Under the pieces are notes generated by a model. It saw only the letters and a program-made list of their open reading frames with translations, searched no databases and was not told where the DNA came from. A stretch of 64,000 bases of DNA, taken from Symsagittifera roscoffensis (Eukaryota; Xenacoelomorpha; Acoela; Convolutidae). Both the position numbers and the translations under genes were made by a program. The DNA is taken from positions 5,937,472 to 6,001,471 of the forward strand of contig NC_087069.1 in the NCBI RefSeq assembly GCF_963678635.1. Reading direction: 5' to 3'. This document shows, piece after piece, positions 41,210-53,580 of the stretch (position 1 is the stretch's first letter; every line of letters begins with the position of its first letter).

Positions 41210-41801
41210 TTTGTTTTCTTCGCAATTCAAAAATTGAAAGTTCTTGAAAAAATAAGTAAGTATTTTTTCAGTTCCCGTGCGTTTATTACTCTTTTCCAAC
41301 TGTTGGTTGATTATGTTTTAAGGTTTCGGCTCTTTCACTATTTTGTATGTCAAAGTTTCGGAATTTTTTCTTCCCCCACTTGCAACTTTTTACAAAAAAA
41401 AATGTTCAGATTGTCTGATTTTTACAGAAATTGATGTATGGAGTCATTAGGCTATGACCAAGATATTCGGTCTTATAATTAGCCTTGTAAAAGCACTCGT
41501 TACTCCATAAAAATGATGTTAGTTTGAGGTGGGGTGAGGGCGGGGAAAAAAGTAATAAAAAAGCAGGATTTCAACTTTATAATACGACCATTGGGATCAG
41601 CGAACCTTATTTTTTGACCGGGCCAATCAAAATCTCCCAATTCGACTCAACTCATATTTTATTCCAGCGGGTGAAACGGAAGTAGTTTCAAAAGAAAGAA
41701 ATTTATCTAAAACACATGTTTCTAATGTTTGCCGAACAAAACTGGCCAAAATTTTTTCTTTCACCGAAACAAAATAGCCTAACTGCAAAAGCGTTATAAT
41801 T

Positions 41802-42442
41802 AGTAGCAAAAAGTTCGGACAGACAGAATTAATTACAATGAGCAATCAGTGCTTTTCAACGTTTTTTTCCCATGCAAAATCTGAAGGCGAACAACCTTGA
41901 GTTTTTGTCAAACCAAATTGAAAATGCGAGATCGTCGATTATCCGATGATTATGCAAGCCTAATTTTGAAAACTGCGACGAAAAATCAGATTTTACAATA
42001 GAATAGTTAGCAAAATTAGTTAAGAAGTCGAAATCTACCGTTTGTGATGTTTCACAAAGACCAATATCAGGGATTTATGTTCAACAAAAAAGAGATTAGG
42101 CCGCCCCAAGAAAACAAATGGAAGAAAAGATGATGAAATATAAGAATGAAGAATAATGAACAAAAAAATGGCTTTAGATCCACCAAAAATTCAAGAAGAA
42201 GCAGCCCAAAAAGTTTGCGATATTTGATTTTCTTTGCCGGAAGAGTATGCGCAAAATCTTCCCCTTAGTGTGTCTAGTCGACTTCCGAATGCAATTGCCC
42301 GCCGTGGTTATAGGTTTTGAGCGAAACTCTGCTTTATGAACTTTCGACGTCATGTTTTTTTTTCAGTTTTATTTTCCGTTGATGTCTAGACAGCTGTTTT
42401 TTTTTTCAATTAATTCTGTCTGTCCGAACTTTTTTTGCAACT
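41802..42442. mobile_element. Tc1-like inverted-repeat element, copy 1
   Basis: AGTAGCAAAAAGTTCGGACA... at the left and ...TGTCCGAACTTTTTTTGCAACT at the right form ~34-bp inverted ends with TA-rich flanks. The interior translates in pieces to an HTH-like STVCDVSQRPISG segment and APRKQ, reminiscent of the Tc1 transposase amino terminus. It is too short (641 bp) and broken to be autonomous. Confidence 0.5.
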
Positions 42443-43374
42443 CTATATATATATTGCTGATTTCAACTAAGTATTTTTGTATGATTCATGATCCTTTCTC
42501 GAGTTGCGTTAGGAAGAGAAGTTGACAATCTTTTGAACAACAATTAGAAGTTGGAAAAGGAGTTCAGAAAAAGATAAGTAATTATCCGTTATTATTTTCA
42601 TAAAGATATGAATTCTTCACTTGCGCTAGTTGGGCAAATAAAGGATGAATATGAAGAAAGTTTAAATGGGAGAAAATGGGAAAAAAATTACTTTTGTTTC
42701 AATAAGTAGCGTAAATGGGGAATTAATTTGACTGAAAAAATCCGTTGTAGCAAACAAATTGATCCAAATGTTTGCAGAAATTGAAGCCAAAATGAAGCTC
42801 ACAATTATAAAAATCAAGATATGTTTTTGCAGCTTCCAGTCTGTACCATCAACAAAATATGTCAGCAGCTTGACTTCAATTGGCAAATTTTTTTTATTTT
42901 ATCAAAATTTCATTGATTAAATTGTGTTCGCTTAAAGCAGGAGGCCGTGATAGAAGGAAATAGCTCTAACATCTAGATAGTTTAGCTAAAACTTTTTGTG
43001 GCAAGTTTTCATTGTCTGTTTAGTTTGTTATGACCTGTAATTTAATTTGTGCTCCTCTATGGGGAGAGAACCTTGAATTTATTCGTTAACGATTGAGAAT
43101 CAATTCAGTTGAGCCATTGTGACGCTTTAGTCTCTGCTTTTTGTGCTTCCAATTTATTCGAACTTAGAAGGAACCATTTTATTTTTGATATATGAAGCTA
43201 CATTCACCAAACTTTTATCTATGATGTTTCGACCTCTTCAGCATTTCAAAATTGATTAAAAACAAATAATTTAAGAAAGTGTACTAGTGTTGGAAAATAC
43301 TAATAAATAATGTTTATTGACAATTTATTTCATTGCGATATATTAGTATGACAGTTAATCAACCCTCTTTGTAG

Positions 43375-43618
43375 CACATTTGAAACATACTCGTCGCCTA
43401 TGATACCACACAACCAAAGCCCTGCACAGAATGCCTTCAATTACTCCAACGCTCCCTCTTCTAGCCAGAACTTCGGACAAGTGAACCAGATGATGGCTGC
43501 TTCTCCAGGAAGCATGACTGGATCCGGAGGCGTTGCTTATTCTCCGGAAGTGGCTGAAAATGATGGATATGAAAGCAACACGCCTACTAACAGCCCAGGC
43601 TACAGCGGATGGCAATAG
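43375..43618 (+). CDS. Terminal-type exon, copy 2
   Basis: After CTTTGTAG: TFETYSSPMIPHNQSPAQ ... SPGYSGWQ, stop TAG at 43616-43618 (copy 1 has TAA). Identical to copy 3 at the protein level. No frame damage. Confidence 0.5.
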
Positions 43619-44450
43619 TAAAAAGTTCGATAGTTCGTTTCGATCAACCTAAAAAAGAGAAATGAAGATAGATCCGAGCAAATTTCGATTATTTTTATGG
43701 CAGTTTTTGTTTCAATTACTGTTAGTCGTTTAAAAAAAACACCTAAATCAGTAGCGTGCTTCGGATAATTTTATAAGAGTGGAGACTGGAAAAATGTTGT
43801 CTATATTTTTGGATTTTTGGGTTATTTCGGGCCTGATTTTCAAATTTTTCAGCCGCGCCAGTAATAATTCAAGAAACAAAAGAGCGAACCAAAAAGGCAG
43901 TTTCAGCGGTAACTTATTAGAAAGTTTTCTTTACAGTTTTTTTTAGAATGGGAACACTTGCGTTAATTTGAAAAATTGAAATAAAAATTTATTCAAACCC
44001 CCCTCCCCACACACCGAACAAACAAAAACACTTTATGTGAGCAAAATAAATAAGAAAGAAAGATAAATTTTAGAAATCATTTAGATACTTAATTGATTTT
44101 TGAAATAGTTGTGGGCCGCTGAAGAAACCGTTTTAACTAACGAACTTTTTTGGCGTGCGTCAAGGTTGATGTTAACTGCCTACAAGGAAGCAATCGAAAG
44201 TTTTTTTATTTATACTGTTTGATCAGTTTTTTGAAGGAACCAAGATACCAAGATAAGAAATCTACTTTGATATTACTTTTTATGCTAATAAGAGTAGGGA
44301 ACGTAGTGAGAACTCACTCTTAAAGGTCTTGCTGATTTTTTGTTGTTTTTTTTTTCAAGAAAAAATCTTAAAATTTGTACGTATGAAAAGCGAAATAAAA
44401 GTTGTACCTATTGATTCAATTTTCTCGAATTGGGTTAATATTAACAAAAA

Positions 44451-45095
44451 ATGTCCAAGATAAATTGTTCTACAAACTCAAAGAACTTTAAGGCCATTGC
44501 AGAAAATGAACCAGATGTAGAAAATGGAACCCCAGCACTAATTGCAGATCTTTCAGCTCGTGGGGTTTGGGATAGACATTCGGCTGCGTCGTTCGACATC
44601 CGTGCTACAGACACTGACGCTCCGTCTTACCAAAACCGCAATCCCATGAATGTACTGAAAACTGCAGAGATTGAGAAGAAAAGTAAGTATGGAACAGCTT
44701 GTGAAGAAAAACACATGTCTTTCACTCCACTTGTCACTTCAATAGATGGTGTTTTGGCACAGGAGTTCAAGTTTTTCCTCAAACGACTAGCAGGTGGCCT
44801 GGCGTCAAAATGGGACCGCCCATATAGTCATGTCATGTGCTGGGTGAGATGTAGAATTTCATTCGCTATACTAAGAGCAACCAAACATTTGCATCAGAGG
44901 CACAAGATCCAAATTCTTGTGCCTCTGATGCAAATGTTTTCGAAGAATATGAGATGTTTGAAGATAAAAACACAGGATGACAACTGTGAACAAGCAACGA
45001 AAAAATTTTCCTTGCACCATTCGAAACCAATTTATTTTGATTTTAAGTTAAATTTACACTGTTGCGAGTTAAAAAAAAACTTCAAGGCCATTTAA
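44451..45095 (+). CDS. Retroelement-derived ORF, 214 aa, copy 2
   Basis: Intact ATG-to-stop frame. Residues ~25-130 contain LIADLSARGVWDRHSAASFD, FDIRATDTDAPSY, EIEKKSKYGTACEE, SFTPLVTSIDGVL and WDRPYSHVMCWVRCRISFA, a pattern I know from proteins downstream of or fused to RT in many invertebrate and algal retroelements (DIRV-DTDA-SY, FTP-V-S-DG, W-YS-V-GWVR-R-S-AI-RA). The RT is absent. After the domain the frame runs through the perfect hairpin (44883-44939) into Lys-rich sequence. It could be a domesticated fragment, a nested retroelement tail, or a neutral passenger held open by recent duplication. Function of the domain is not known to me. Confidence 0.6.
   Translation: MSKINCSTNSKNFKAIAENEPDVENGTPALIADLSARGVWDRHSAASFDIRATDTDAPSYQNRNPMNVLKTAEIEKKSKYGTACEEKHMSFTPLVTSIDGVLAQEFKFFLKRLAGGLASKWDRPYSHVMCWVRCRISFAILRATKHLHQRHKIQILVPLMQMFSKNMRCLKIKTQDDNCEQATKKFSLHHSKPIYFDFKLNLHCCELKKNFKAI
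44883..44939 (+). repeat. Perfect 25-bp hairpin, copy 2
   Basis: Identical to 40997-41053. Confidence 0.95.
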
Positions 45096-45687
45096 TTTGT
45101 TTTCTTCGCAATTCAAAAATTGAAAGTTCTTGAAAAAATAAGTAAGTATTTTTTCAGTTCCCGTGCGTTTATTACTCTTTTCCAACTGTTGGTTGATTAT
45201 GTTTTAAGGTTTCGGCTCTTTCACTATTTTGTATGTCAAAGTTTCGGAATTTTTTCTTCCCCCACTTGCAACTTTTTACAAAAAAAAATGTTCAGATTGT
45301 CTGATTTTTACAGAAATTGATGTATGGAGTCATTAGGCTATGACCAAGATATTCGGTCTTATAATTAGCCTTGTAAAAGCACTCGTTACTCCATAAAAAT
45401 GATGTTAGTTTGAGGTGGGGTGAGGGCGGGGAAAAAAGTAATAAAAAAGCAGGATTTCAACTTTATAATACGACCATTGGGATCAGCGAACCTTATTTTT
45501 TGACCGGGCCAATCAAAATCTCCCAATTCGACTCAACTCATATTTTATTCCAGCGGGTGAAACGGAAGTAGTTTCAAAAGAAAGAAATTTATCTAAAACA
45601 CATGTTTCTAATGTTTGCCGAACAAAACTGGCCAAAATTTTTTCTTTCACCGAAACAAAATAGCCTAACTGCGAAAGCGTTATAATT

Positions 45688-46327
45688 AGTAGCAAAAAGT
45701 TCGGACAGACAGAATTAATTACAATGAGCAATCAGTGCTTTTCAACGTTTTTTTCCCATTAAAAATCTGAAGGCGAACAACCTTGAGTTTTTGTCAAACC
45801 AAATTGAAAATGCGAGATCGTCGATTATCCGATGATTATGCAAGCCTAATTTTGAAAACTGCGACGAAAAATCAGATTTTACAATAGAATAGTTAGCAAA
45901 ATTAGTTAAGAAGTCGAAATCTACCGTTTGTGATGTTTCACAAAGACCAATATCAGGGATTTATGTTCAACAAAAAAGAGATTAGGCCGCCCCAAGAAAA
46001 CAAATGGAAGAAAAGATGATGAAATATAAGAATGAAGAATAATGAACAAAAAAATGGCTTTAGATCCACCAAAAATTCAAGAAGAAGCAGCCCAAAAAGT
46101 TCGCGATATTTGATTTTCTTTGCCGGAAGAGTATGCGCAAAATCTTCCCCTTAGTGTGTCTAGTCGACTTCCGAATGCAATTGCCCGCCGTGGTTATAGG
46201 TTTTGAGCGAAACTCTGCTTTATGAACTTTCGACGTCATGTTTTTTTTTCAGTTTTATTTTCCGTTGATGTCTAGACAGCTGTTTTTTTTTTCAATTAAT
46301 TCTGTCTGTCCGAACTTTTTTGCAACT
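45688..46327. mobile_element. Tc1-like inverted-repeat element, copy 2
   Basis: Same element as 41802-42442, carried along by the duplication. Confidence 0.5.
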
Positions 46328-47257
46328 CTATATATATTGCTGATTTCAACTAAGTATTTTTGTATGATTCATGATCCTTTCTCGAGTTGCGTTAGGAAGA
46401 GAAGTTGACAATCTTTTGAACAACAATTAGAAGTTGGAAAAGGAGTTCAGAAAAAGATAAGTAATTATCCGTTATTATTTTCATAAAGATATGAATTCTT
46501 CACTTGCGCTAGTTGGGCAAATAAAGGATGAATATGAAGAAAGTTTAAATGGGAGAAAATGGGAAAAAAATTACTTTTGTTTCAATAAGTAGCGTAAATG
46601 GGGAATTAATTTGACTGAAAAAATCCGTTGTAGCAAACAAATTGATCCAAATGTTTGCAGAAATTGAAGCCAAAATGAAGCTCACAATTATAAAAATCAA
46701 GATATGTTTTTGCAGCTTCCAGTCTGTACCATCAACAAAATATGTCAGCAGCTTGACTTCAATTGGCAAATTTTTTTTATTTTATCAAAATTTCATTGAT
46801 TAAATTGTGTTCGCTTAAAGCAGGAGGCCGTGATAGAAGGAAATAGCTCTAACATCTAGATAGTTTAGCTAAAACTTTTTGTGGCAAGTTTTCATTGTCT
46901 GTTTAGTTTGTTATGACCTGTAATTTAATTTGTGCTCCTCTATGGGGAGAGAACCTTGAATTTATTCGTTAACGATTGAGAATCAATTCAGTTGAGCCAT
47001 TGTGACGCTTTAGTCTCTGCTTTTTGTGCTTCCAATTTATTCGAACTTAGAAGGAACCATTTTATTTTTGATATATGAAGCTACATTCACCAAACTTTTA
47101 ACTATGATGTTTCGACCTCTTCAGCATTTCAAAATTGATTAAAAACAAATAATTTAAGAAAGTGTACTAGTGTTGGAAAATACTAATAAACAATGTTTAT
47201 TGACAATTTATTTCATTGCGATATATTAGTATGACAGTTAATCAACCCTCTTTGTAG

Positions 47258-47501
47258 CACATTTGAAACATACTCGTCGCCTATGATACCACACAACCAA
47301 AGCCCTGCACAGAATGCCTTCAATTACTCCAACGCTCCCTCTTCTAGCCAGAACTTCGGACAAGTGAACCAGATGATGGCTGCTTCTCCAGGAAGCATGA
47401 CTGGATCCGGAGGCGTTGCTTATTCTCCGGAAGTGGCTGAAAATGATGGATATGAAAGCAACACGCCTACTAACAGCCCAGGCTACAGCGGATGGCAATA
47501 G
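47258..47501 (+). CDS. Terminal-type exon, copy 3
   Basis: Same protein as copy 2; stop TAG at 47499-47501. Confidence 0.5.
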
Positions 47502-48332
47502 TAAAAAGTTCGATAGTTCGTTTCGATCAACCTAAAAAAGAGAAATGAAGATAGATCCGAGCAAATTTCGATTATTTTTATGGCAGTTTTTGTTTCAATT
47601 ACTGTTAGTCGTTTAAAAAAAACACCTAAATCAGTAGCGTGCTTCGGATAATTTTATAAGAGTGGAGACTGGAAAAATGTTGTCTATATTTTTGGATTTT
47701 TGGGTTATTTCGGGCCTGATTTTCAAATTTTTCAGCCGCGCCAGTAATAATTCAAGAAACAAAAGAGCGAACCAAAAAGGCAGTTTCAGCGGTAACTTAT
47801 TAGAAAGTTTTCTTTACAGTTTTTTTTAGAATGGGAACACTTGCGTTAAATTGAAAAATTGAAATAAAAATTTATTCAAACCCCCCTCCCCACACACCGA
47901 ACAAACAAAAACACTTTATGTGAGCAAAATAAATAAGAAAGAAAGATAAATTTTAGAAATCATTTAGATACTTAATTGATTTTTGAAATAGTTGTGGGCC
48001 GCTGAAGAAACCGTTTTAACTAACGAACTTTTTTGGCGTGCGTCAAGGTTGATGTTAACTGCCTACAAGGAAGCAATCGAAAGTTTTTTTATTTATACTG
48101 TTTGATCAGTTTTTTGAAGGAACCAAGATACCAAGATAAGAAATCTACTTTGATATTACTTTTTATGCTAATAAGAGTAGGGAACGTAGTGAGAACTCAC
48201 TCTTAAAGGTCTTGCTGATTTTTTGTTGATTTTTTTTCAAGAAAAAATCTTAAAATTTGTACGTATGAAAAGCGAAATAAAAGTTGTACCTATTGATTCA
48301 ATTTTCTCGAATTGGGTTAATATTAACAAAAA

Positions 48333-49004
48333 ATGTCCAAGATAAATTGTTCTACAAACTCAAAGAACTTTAAGGCCATTGCAGAAAATGAACCAGATGT
48401 AGAAAATGGAACCCCAGCACTAATTGCAGATCTTTCAGCTCGTGGGGTTTGGGATAGACATTCGGCTGCGTCGTTCGACATCCGTGCTACAGACACTGAC
48501 GCTCCGTCTTACCAAAACCGCAATCCCATGAATGTACTGAAAACTGCAGAGATTGAGAAGAAAAGTAAGTATGGAACAGCTTGTGAAGAAAAACACATGT
48601 CTTTCACTCCACTTGTCACTTCAATAGATGGTGTTTTGGCACAGGAGTTCAAGTTTTTCCTCAAACGACTAGCAGGTGGCCTGGCGTCAAAATGGGACCG
48701 CCCATATAGTCATGTCATGTGCTGGGTGAGATGTAGAATTTCATTCGCTATACTAAGAGCAACCAAACATTTGCATCAGAGGCACAAGATCCAAATTCTT
48801 GTGCCTCTGATGCAAATGTTTTCGAAGAATATGAGATGTTTGAAGATAAAAACACAGGATGACAACTGTGAACAAGCAACGAAAAAATTTTCCTTGCACC
48901 ATTCGAAACCAATTTATTTTGATTTTAAGTTAAATTTACACTGTTGCGAGTTAAAAAAAACTTCAAGGCCATTTAATTTGTTTTCTTCGCAATTCAAAAA
49001 TTGA
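48333..49004 (+). CDS. Retroelement-derived ORF, 223 aa, copy 3
   Basis: Same as copy 2 except that one A is missing from an A run near 48957, changing the last residues (LKKTSRPFNLFSSQFKN) and extending the frame. The domain itself is unchanged. Confidence 0.6.
   Translation: MSKINCSTNSKNFKAIAENEPDVENGTPALIADLSARGVWDRHSAASFDIRATDTDAPSYQNRNPMNVLKTAEIEKKSKYGTACEEKHMSFTPLVTSIDGVLAQEFKFFLKRLAGGLASKWDRPYSHVMCWVRCRISFAILRATKHLHQRHKIQILVPLMQMFSKNMRCLKIKTQDDNCEQATKKFSLHHSKPIYFDFKLNLHCCELKKTSRPFNLFSSQFKN
48765..48821 (+). repeat. Perfect 25-bp hairpin, copy 3
   Basis: Identical to 40997-41053. Confidence 0.95.
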
Positions 49005-49568
49005 AAGTTCTTGAAAAAATAAGTAAGTATTTTTTCAGTTCCCGTGCGTTTATTACTCTTTTCCAGCTGTTGGTTGATTATGTTTTAAGGTTTCGGCTCT
49101 TTCACTATTTTGTATGTCAAAGTTTCGGAAATTTTTCTTCCCCCACTTGCAACTTTTTACAAAAAAAAATGTTCAGATTGTCTGATTTTTACAGAAATTG
49201 ATGTATGGAGTCATTAGGCTATGACCAAGATATTCGGTCTTATAATTAGCCTTGTAAAAGCACTCGTTACTCCATAAAAATGATGTTAGTTTGAGGTGGG
49301 GTGAGGGCGGGGAAAAAAGTAATAAAAAAGCAGGATTTCAACTTTATAATACGACCATTGGGATCAGCGAACCTTATTTTTTGACCGGGCCAATCAAAAT
49401 CTCCCAATTCGACTCAACTCATATTTTATTCCAGCGGGTGAAACGGAAGTAGTTTCAAAAGAAAGAAATTTATCTAAAACACATGTTTCTAATGTTTGCC
49501 GCACAAAAATGGCCAGAATTTTTTCTTTCACCGAAACAAAATAGCCTAACTGCGAAAGCGTTATAATT

Positions 49569-50207
49569 AGTAGCAAAAAGTTCGGACAGACAGAATTAAT
49601 TACAATGAGCAATCAGTGCTTTTCAACGTTTTTTTCCCATGCAAAATCAGAAGGCGAACAACCTTGAGTTATTGTCAAACCAAATTGAAAATGCGAGATC
49701 GTCGATTATCCGATGATTATGCAAGCCTAATTTTGAAAACTGCGACGAAAAATCAGATTTTACAATAGAATAGTTAGCAAAATTAGTTAAGAAGTCGAAA
49801 TCTACCGTTTGTGATGTTTCACAAAGACCAATATCAGGGATTTATGTTCAACAAAAAAGAGATTAGGCCGCCCCAAGAAAACAAATGGAAGAAAAGATGA
49901 TGAAATATAAGAATGAAGAATAATGAACAAAAAAATGGCTTTAGATCCACCAAAAATTCAAGAAGAAGCAGCCCAAAAAGTTCGCGATATTTGATTTTCT
50001 TTGCCGGAAGAGTATGCGTAAAATCTTCCCCTTAGTGTGTCTAGTCGACTTCCGAATGCAATTGCCCGCCGTGGTTATAGGTTTTGAGCGAAACTCTGCT
50101 TTATGAACTTTCGACGTCATGTTTTTTTTCAGTTTTATTTTCCGTTGATGTCTAGACAGCTGTTTTTTTTTCAATTAATTCTGTCTGTCCGAACTTTTTT
50201 TGCAACT
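49569..50207. mobile_element. Tc1-like inverted-repeat element, copy 3
   Basis: Same element as 41802-42442, with a few substitutions. Confidence 0.5.
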
Positions 50208-50907
50208 CTATATATATTGCTGATTTCAACTAAGTATTTTTGTATGATTCATGATCCTTTCTCGAGTTGCGTTAGGAAGAGAATTTGACAATCTTTTGAA
50301 CAACAATTAGAAGTTGGAAAAGGAGTTCAGAAAAAGATAAGTAATTATCCGTTATTATTTTCATAAAGATATGAATTCTTCACTTGCGCTAGTTGGGCAA
50401 ATAAAGGATGAATATGAAGAAACTTTAAATGGGAGAAAATGGGAAAAAAATTACTTTTGTTTCAATAAGTAGCGTAAATGGGGAATTAATTTGACTGAAA
50501 GAATCCGTTGTAGCAAACAAATTGATCCAAATGTTTGCAAAAATTGAAGCCAAAATAAAGCTCACAATTATAAAAATCAAGATATGTTTTTGCAGCTTCC
50601 AGTCTGTACCATCAACAAAATATGTCGGCAGCTTGACTTCAATTGGCAAATTTTTTTTATTTTATCAAAATTTCATTGATTAAATTGTGTTCGCTTAAAG
50701 CAGGAGGCCGTGATAGAAGGAAATAGCTCTAACATCTAGATAGTTTAGCTAAAACTGTTCGTGGCAAGTTTTCATTGTCTGTTTAGTTTGTTATGATCTG
50801 TAATTTAATTTGTGCTCCTCTATGGGGAAAGAACCTTGAATTTATTCGTTAACGATTGAGAATCAATTCAGTTGAGCCATTGTGACGCTTTAGTCTCTGC
50901 TTTTCGT

Positions 50908-53580
50908 GCTAAGTAAACAAAGTGAAGATAGCTGAAGGATGATAGTGTAGAAACTGCCAAAAAATTTCCTAAATTTTTGAACAAGGAAAATCAGACCATG
51001 TAAATATAGATGAATCAGGGCAAAAGCTGCTGTAATTTTTTGAAATTCGAACTGATGAAATACTTTCAAAGTTTTACGTCAAAAATTAAAAACTATCAGA
51101 TAAACAGTTTGCTTCTAGAACTAAATTTCAAAAGAATTATCGTTTGAACTATAATGAAAGCTACTGGGTTAATGAAGGATTCAAAAAATGAATCCTAATA
51201 AATTCATATTTCAAAGCAAAATGGAGATATTGATGAATGGAACTGAAAGTTTAGTATCATGCATGACAAATAGATGCACTTATAGGATGCTATTCTCATG
51301 CGCGAAAGACCGAAATGCCAAAAAACTTGTGGGCGAAAGACGGAAAACAAAATTAGCCGAGAATCATTTTATTAAAAATAATCAATTGTGCTTCAATTGA
51401 AAGGATTTAAATGAAGCAATATTTTGCTTCTTTCATAACAAAACCCTTGAAATATTGACACTCAAAAAAATTACTGAAAGTTCTGTTCGGTCAACAGGTT
51501 CAAGTGTGGAAAAATTGTTTTTTTTTCTCCAGCAGAATTTAGACAACTCTGTTCTCAAAGAACTGACTTCAAGAAACGAAAGAAACCCTATCAAACATCT
51601 GGTTGCGTTATTTTCTTTCTCGAATCCTTATTTTACTGGATTATTGTACGGGACCTAGTAAATGTTCTAAGTCACACTTGAAATGATCTTTTTCAGATCT
51701 AATTTCAGATCTGAAATGGGTTGTGAAACGTTAAAATAATGCGTGGATACTTTAGGAATGGGTTTTTTCAGATCTGTTTCAGATCTGAAATTTAGTTTTT
51801 CTTGGATATTTACGGTTTGAAGAATTTTTAGATTTTCACGCAATTTTTTCTAATTCTGACACTTTTGTATTTGATAGCTTCTGCTAGCTGCTTATTTTTG
51901 CGCATAAAACTCAAAAAATTGATCGGTCTTCTAAGAATTTATGAAATTTTTTTATCACAGTTGAACAAGAAGTTTAATTCGAAAAAAAAACTGTTCGTGG
52001 AAATCTTCGGAAACTTTTTTTACCTGCGAGTTAGTTTGAACATAATTGCGTATTGCAGAAACATAAAAAATAAAATTCAATTGTTTGCTCGAAATGCATA
52101 AATAATCATTTAACAAATGGTTTCTTACTTACTTTTAGATTTTCACGCTTCCTTTTCAAATTTAGGGTTACTGAAATCTAATTGGCAGAATTTTACTTTC
52201 GCGCATTCGTTCCTTCGCATATGAGAGATTTCACCGCACTTATCTGCCAAAAAATCACTCAAATTTAGAACTCTTAAAATGTTGCGTATCACAAGTTTCT
52301 TCAGTATTTCTGCTATTTCTACTTCATGCAATTGATTTCCATTTCCTGTTTTCAGCATTCTGAAAGTTTTTTGGAGAACAAGCTAAGTTTGAGCTATAAA
52401 ACATCCGAATTGTTTCGAAATTTAATTTTTTCTTTGATCTACTTGTTGCTGATAACTGGTGCAAAGACAGCAAAAGATCAAATAAAAACACAGTATGTCC
52501 TTCTGACCACTTGGGCAGGTAAAAATAAACTTCACATATCATTTCATCTGCAAAAAACTATCTAGTGAGTGATAGCTTCAAGAATGAACTGCAGGAAATC
52601 CTGAGAAGCTTCTGCAGATGCAAAAAGATTGCGAGAAAAAAATCTTTTAAAAGGTAAGGTAAACGATGATGAAATCCAATATACAACTGTTTTTTTTTAA
52701 ATCAGAAACTGAAATAAAGTTTTCATGAAGCTTCAAATTAAGATTATCCCCAGAGGCTTCTCACTTTTGCATTTTCAAACTGGACAGTTTACTTGCGCAA
52801 GTTGCAGAAAGAAGCGATAACTTCAATCATCAAGTAAACAAACACCAAAAAAGGATAGTTATAGACGTTATAGACGTTATTTAATAGTTTTTTTTTATAA
52901 AACTAACTTGATAATATGATAAAAAAAATGAGAGCACAAAGAAAAGTTTGCAATAAAAAGTCACCTGTTTTTACTTTTGATAAGTTTTTTGTTTTTAATT
53001 TGGTGTTTAATCGGTTATCCGGGCCAAACTCAATCAACCATAGTGGTCTTGTGCGTTTTTTTAGAAACATACATTTTTTGTATACATAGTTTAGTTTTGT
53101 TATTAACACGTTTAAATCAATTACAGGTCAAGTTGAACTTCATTTCCAATTGTCTAACAGATATCTTATCTTTTTCAAGTTTGGGCACATTCCGCCGTTT
53201 TTTTGCAGGTTCTTGGGTTGGTTGGTGGTTATTTCCAGTTTCCACCCCCAAGATTAGAACAAACAACTATTCAAAAGTTATTCACTTGGCAAATTGCATA
53301 TGAGAAATAAGGCAAAAAATTTTGTTCATCTTTTCAGGCTAGTGGGCTAAATCTTGAAAGAATCCGTTCGAAAAAAAAAGTGACGTTGAGAAATGAAAAA
53401 GTCCTGCAGTAGCACAGTGTTAATCTGATTACAGGAACTATTTTGATACTAGTAAATAATTTGATATTAGACTTTGGAGCATGATCAATAAATACAGAAC
53501 GCCATTTGTTGAAATATAGTTCAGCAGTGTAACATCACTTTGAGAAAAATTGCAACATTTCTTCAAAAATCTTAAATACT
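50908..53580. other. Unassigned; no convincing gene
   Basis: AT-rich. Open frames such as 51188-51400, 52326-52565 and 52977-53303 show no recognised motif and poor codon balance. It contains the CAGATCTG palindrome cluster and, at 53577-53580, the left TACT target duplication of the BEL element. Confidence 0.35.
51694..51792. repeat. Cluster of TTTCAGATCTGAAA palindromes
   Basis: Two perfect 14-bp palindromes TTTCAGATCTGAAA, each preceded by a TTTTTCAGATCT half or full site, within 100 bp. Possibly a fold-back remnant or protein-binding sites. Confidence 0.5.

Larger units (their letters stand above)
39033..43144 (+). repeat. 3.9 kb tandem unit, copy 1
   Basis: Starts GCTTCTAATTTATTCG. Order: terminal-type exon, C tract, retroelement-derived ORF with hairpin, degenerate GGCTC MITE (41328-41553), Tc1-like inverted-repeat element, dispersed repeat. 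Longer than the others because of a private MITE (39101-39305) and a longer C tract (about 40097-40120). Before the C tract it differs clearly from copies 2 and 3; after it, hardly at all. Confidence 0.92.
43145..47027 (+). repeat. 3.9 kb tandem unit, copy 2
   Basis: Boundary at GCT|TCCAATTTATTCG. Same order of parts as copy 1, without the 39101 MITE. Nearly identical to copy 3 over its full length. Confidence 0.95.
47028..50907 (+). repeat. 3.9 kb tandem unit, copy 3
   Basis: Ends at CTCTGCTTTTCGTGCT, after which unique sequence follows. Slightly more substitutions accumulate in its last ~1 kb (49500-50850) than between the earlier parts of copies 2 and 3. Confidence 0.95.

Noticed and set aside
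44696-44702. Splice donor GTAAGT inside the retroelement-derived ORF
   Set aside because: The family pattern reads straight through (EKKSKYGTACEE), so no intron is needed there.
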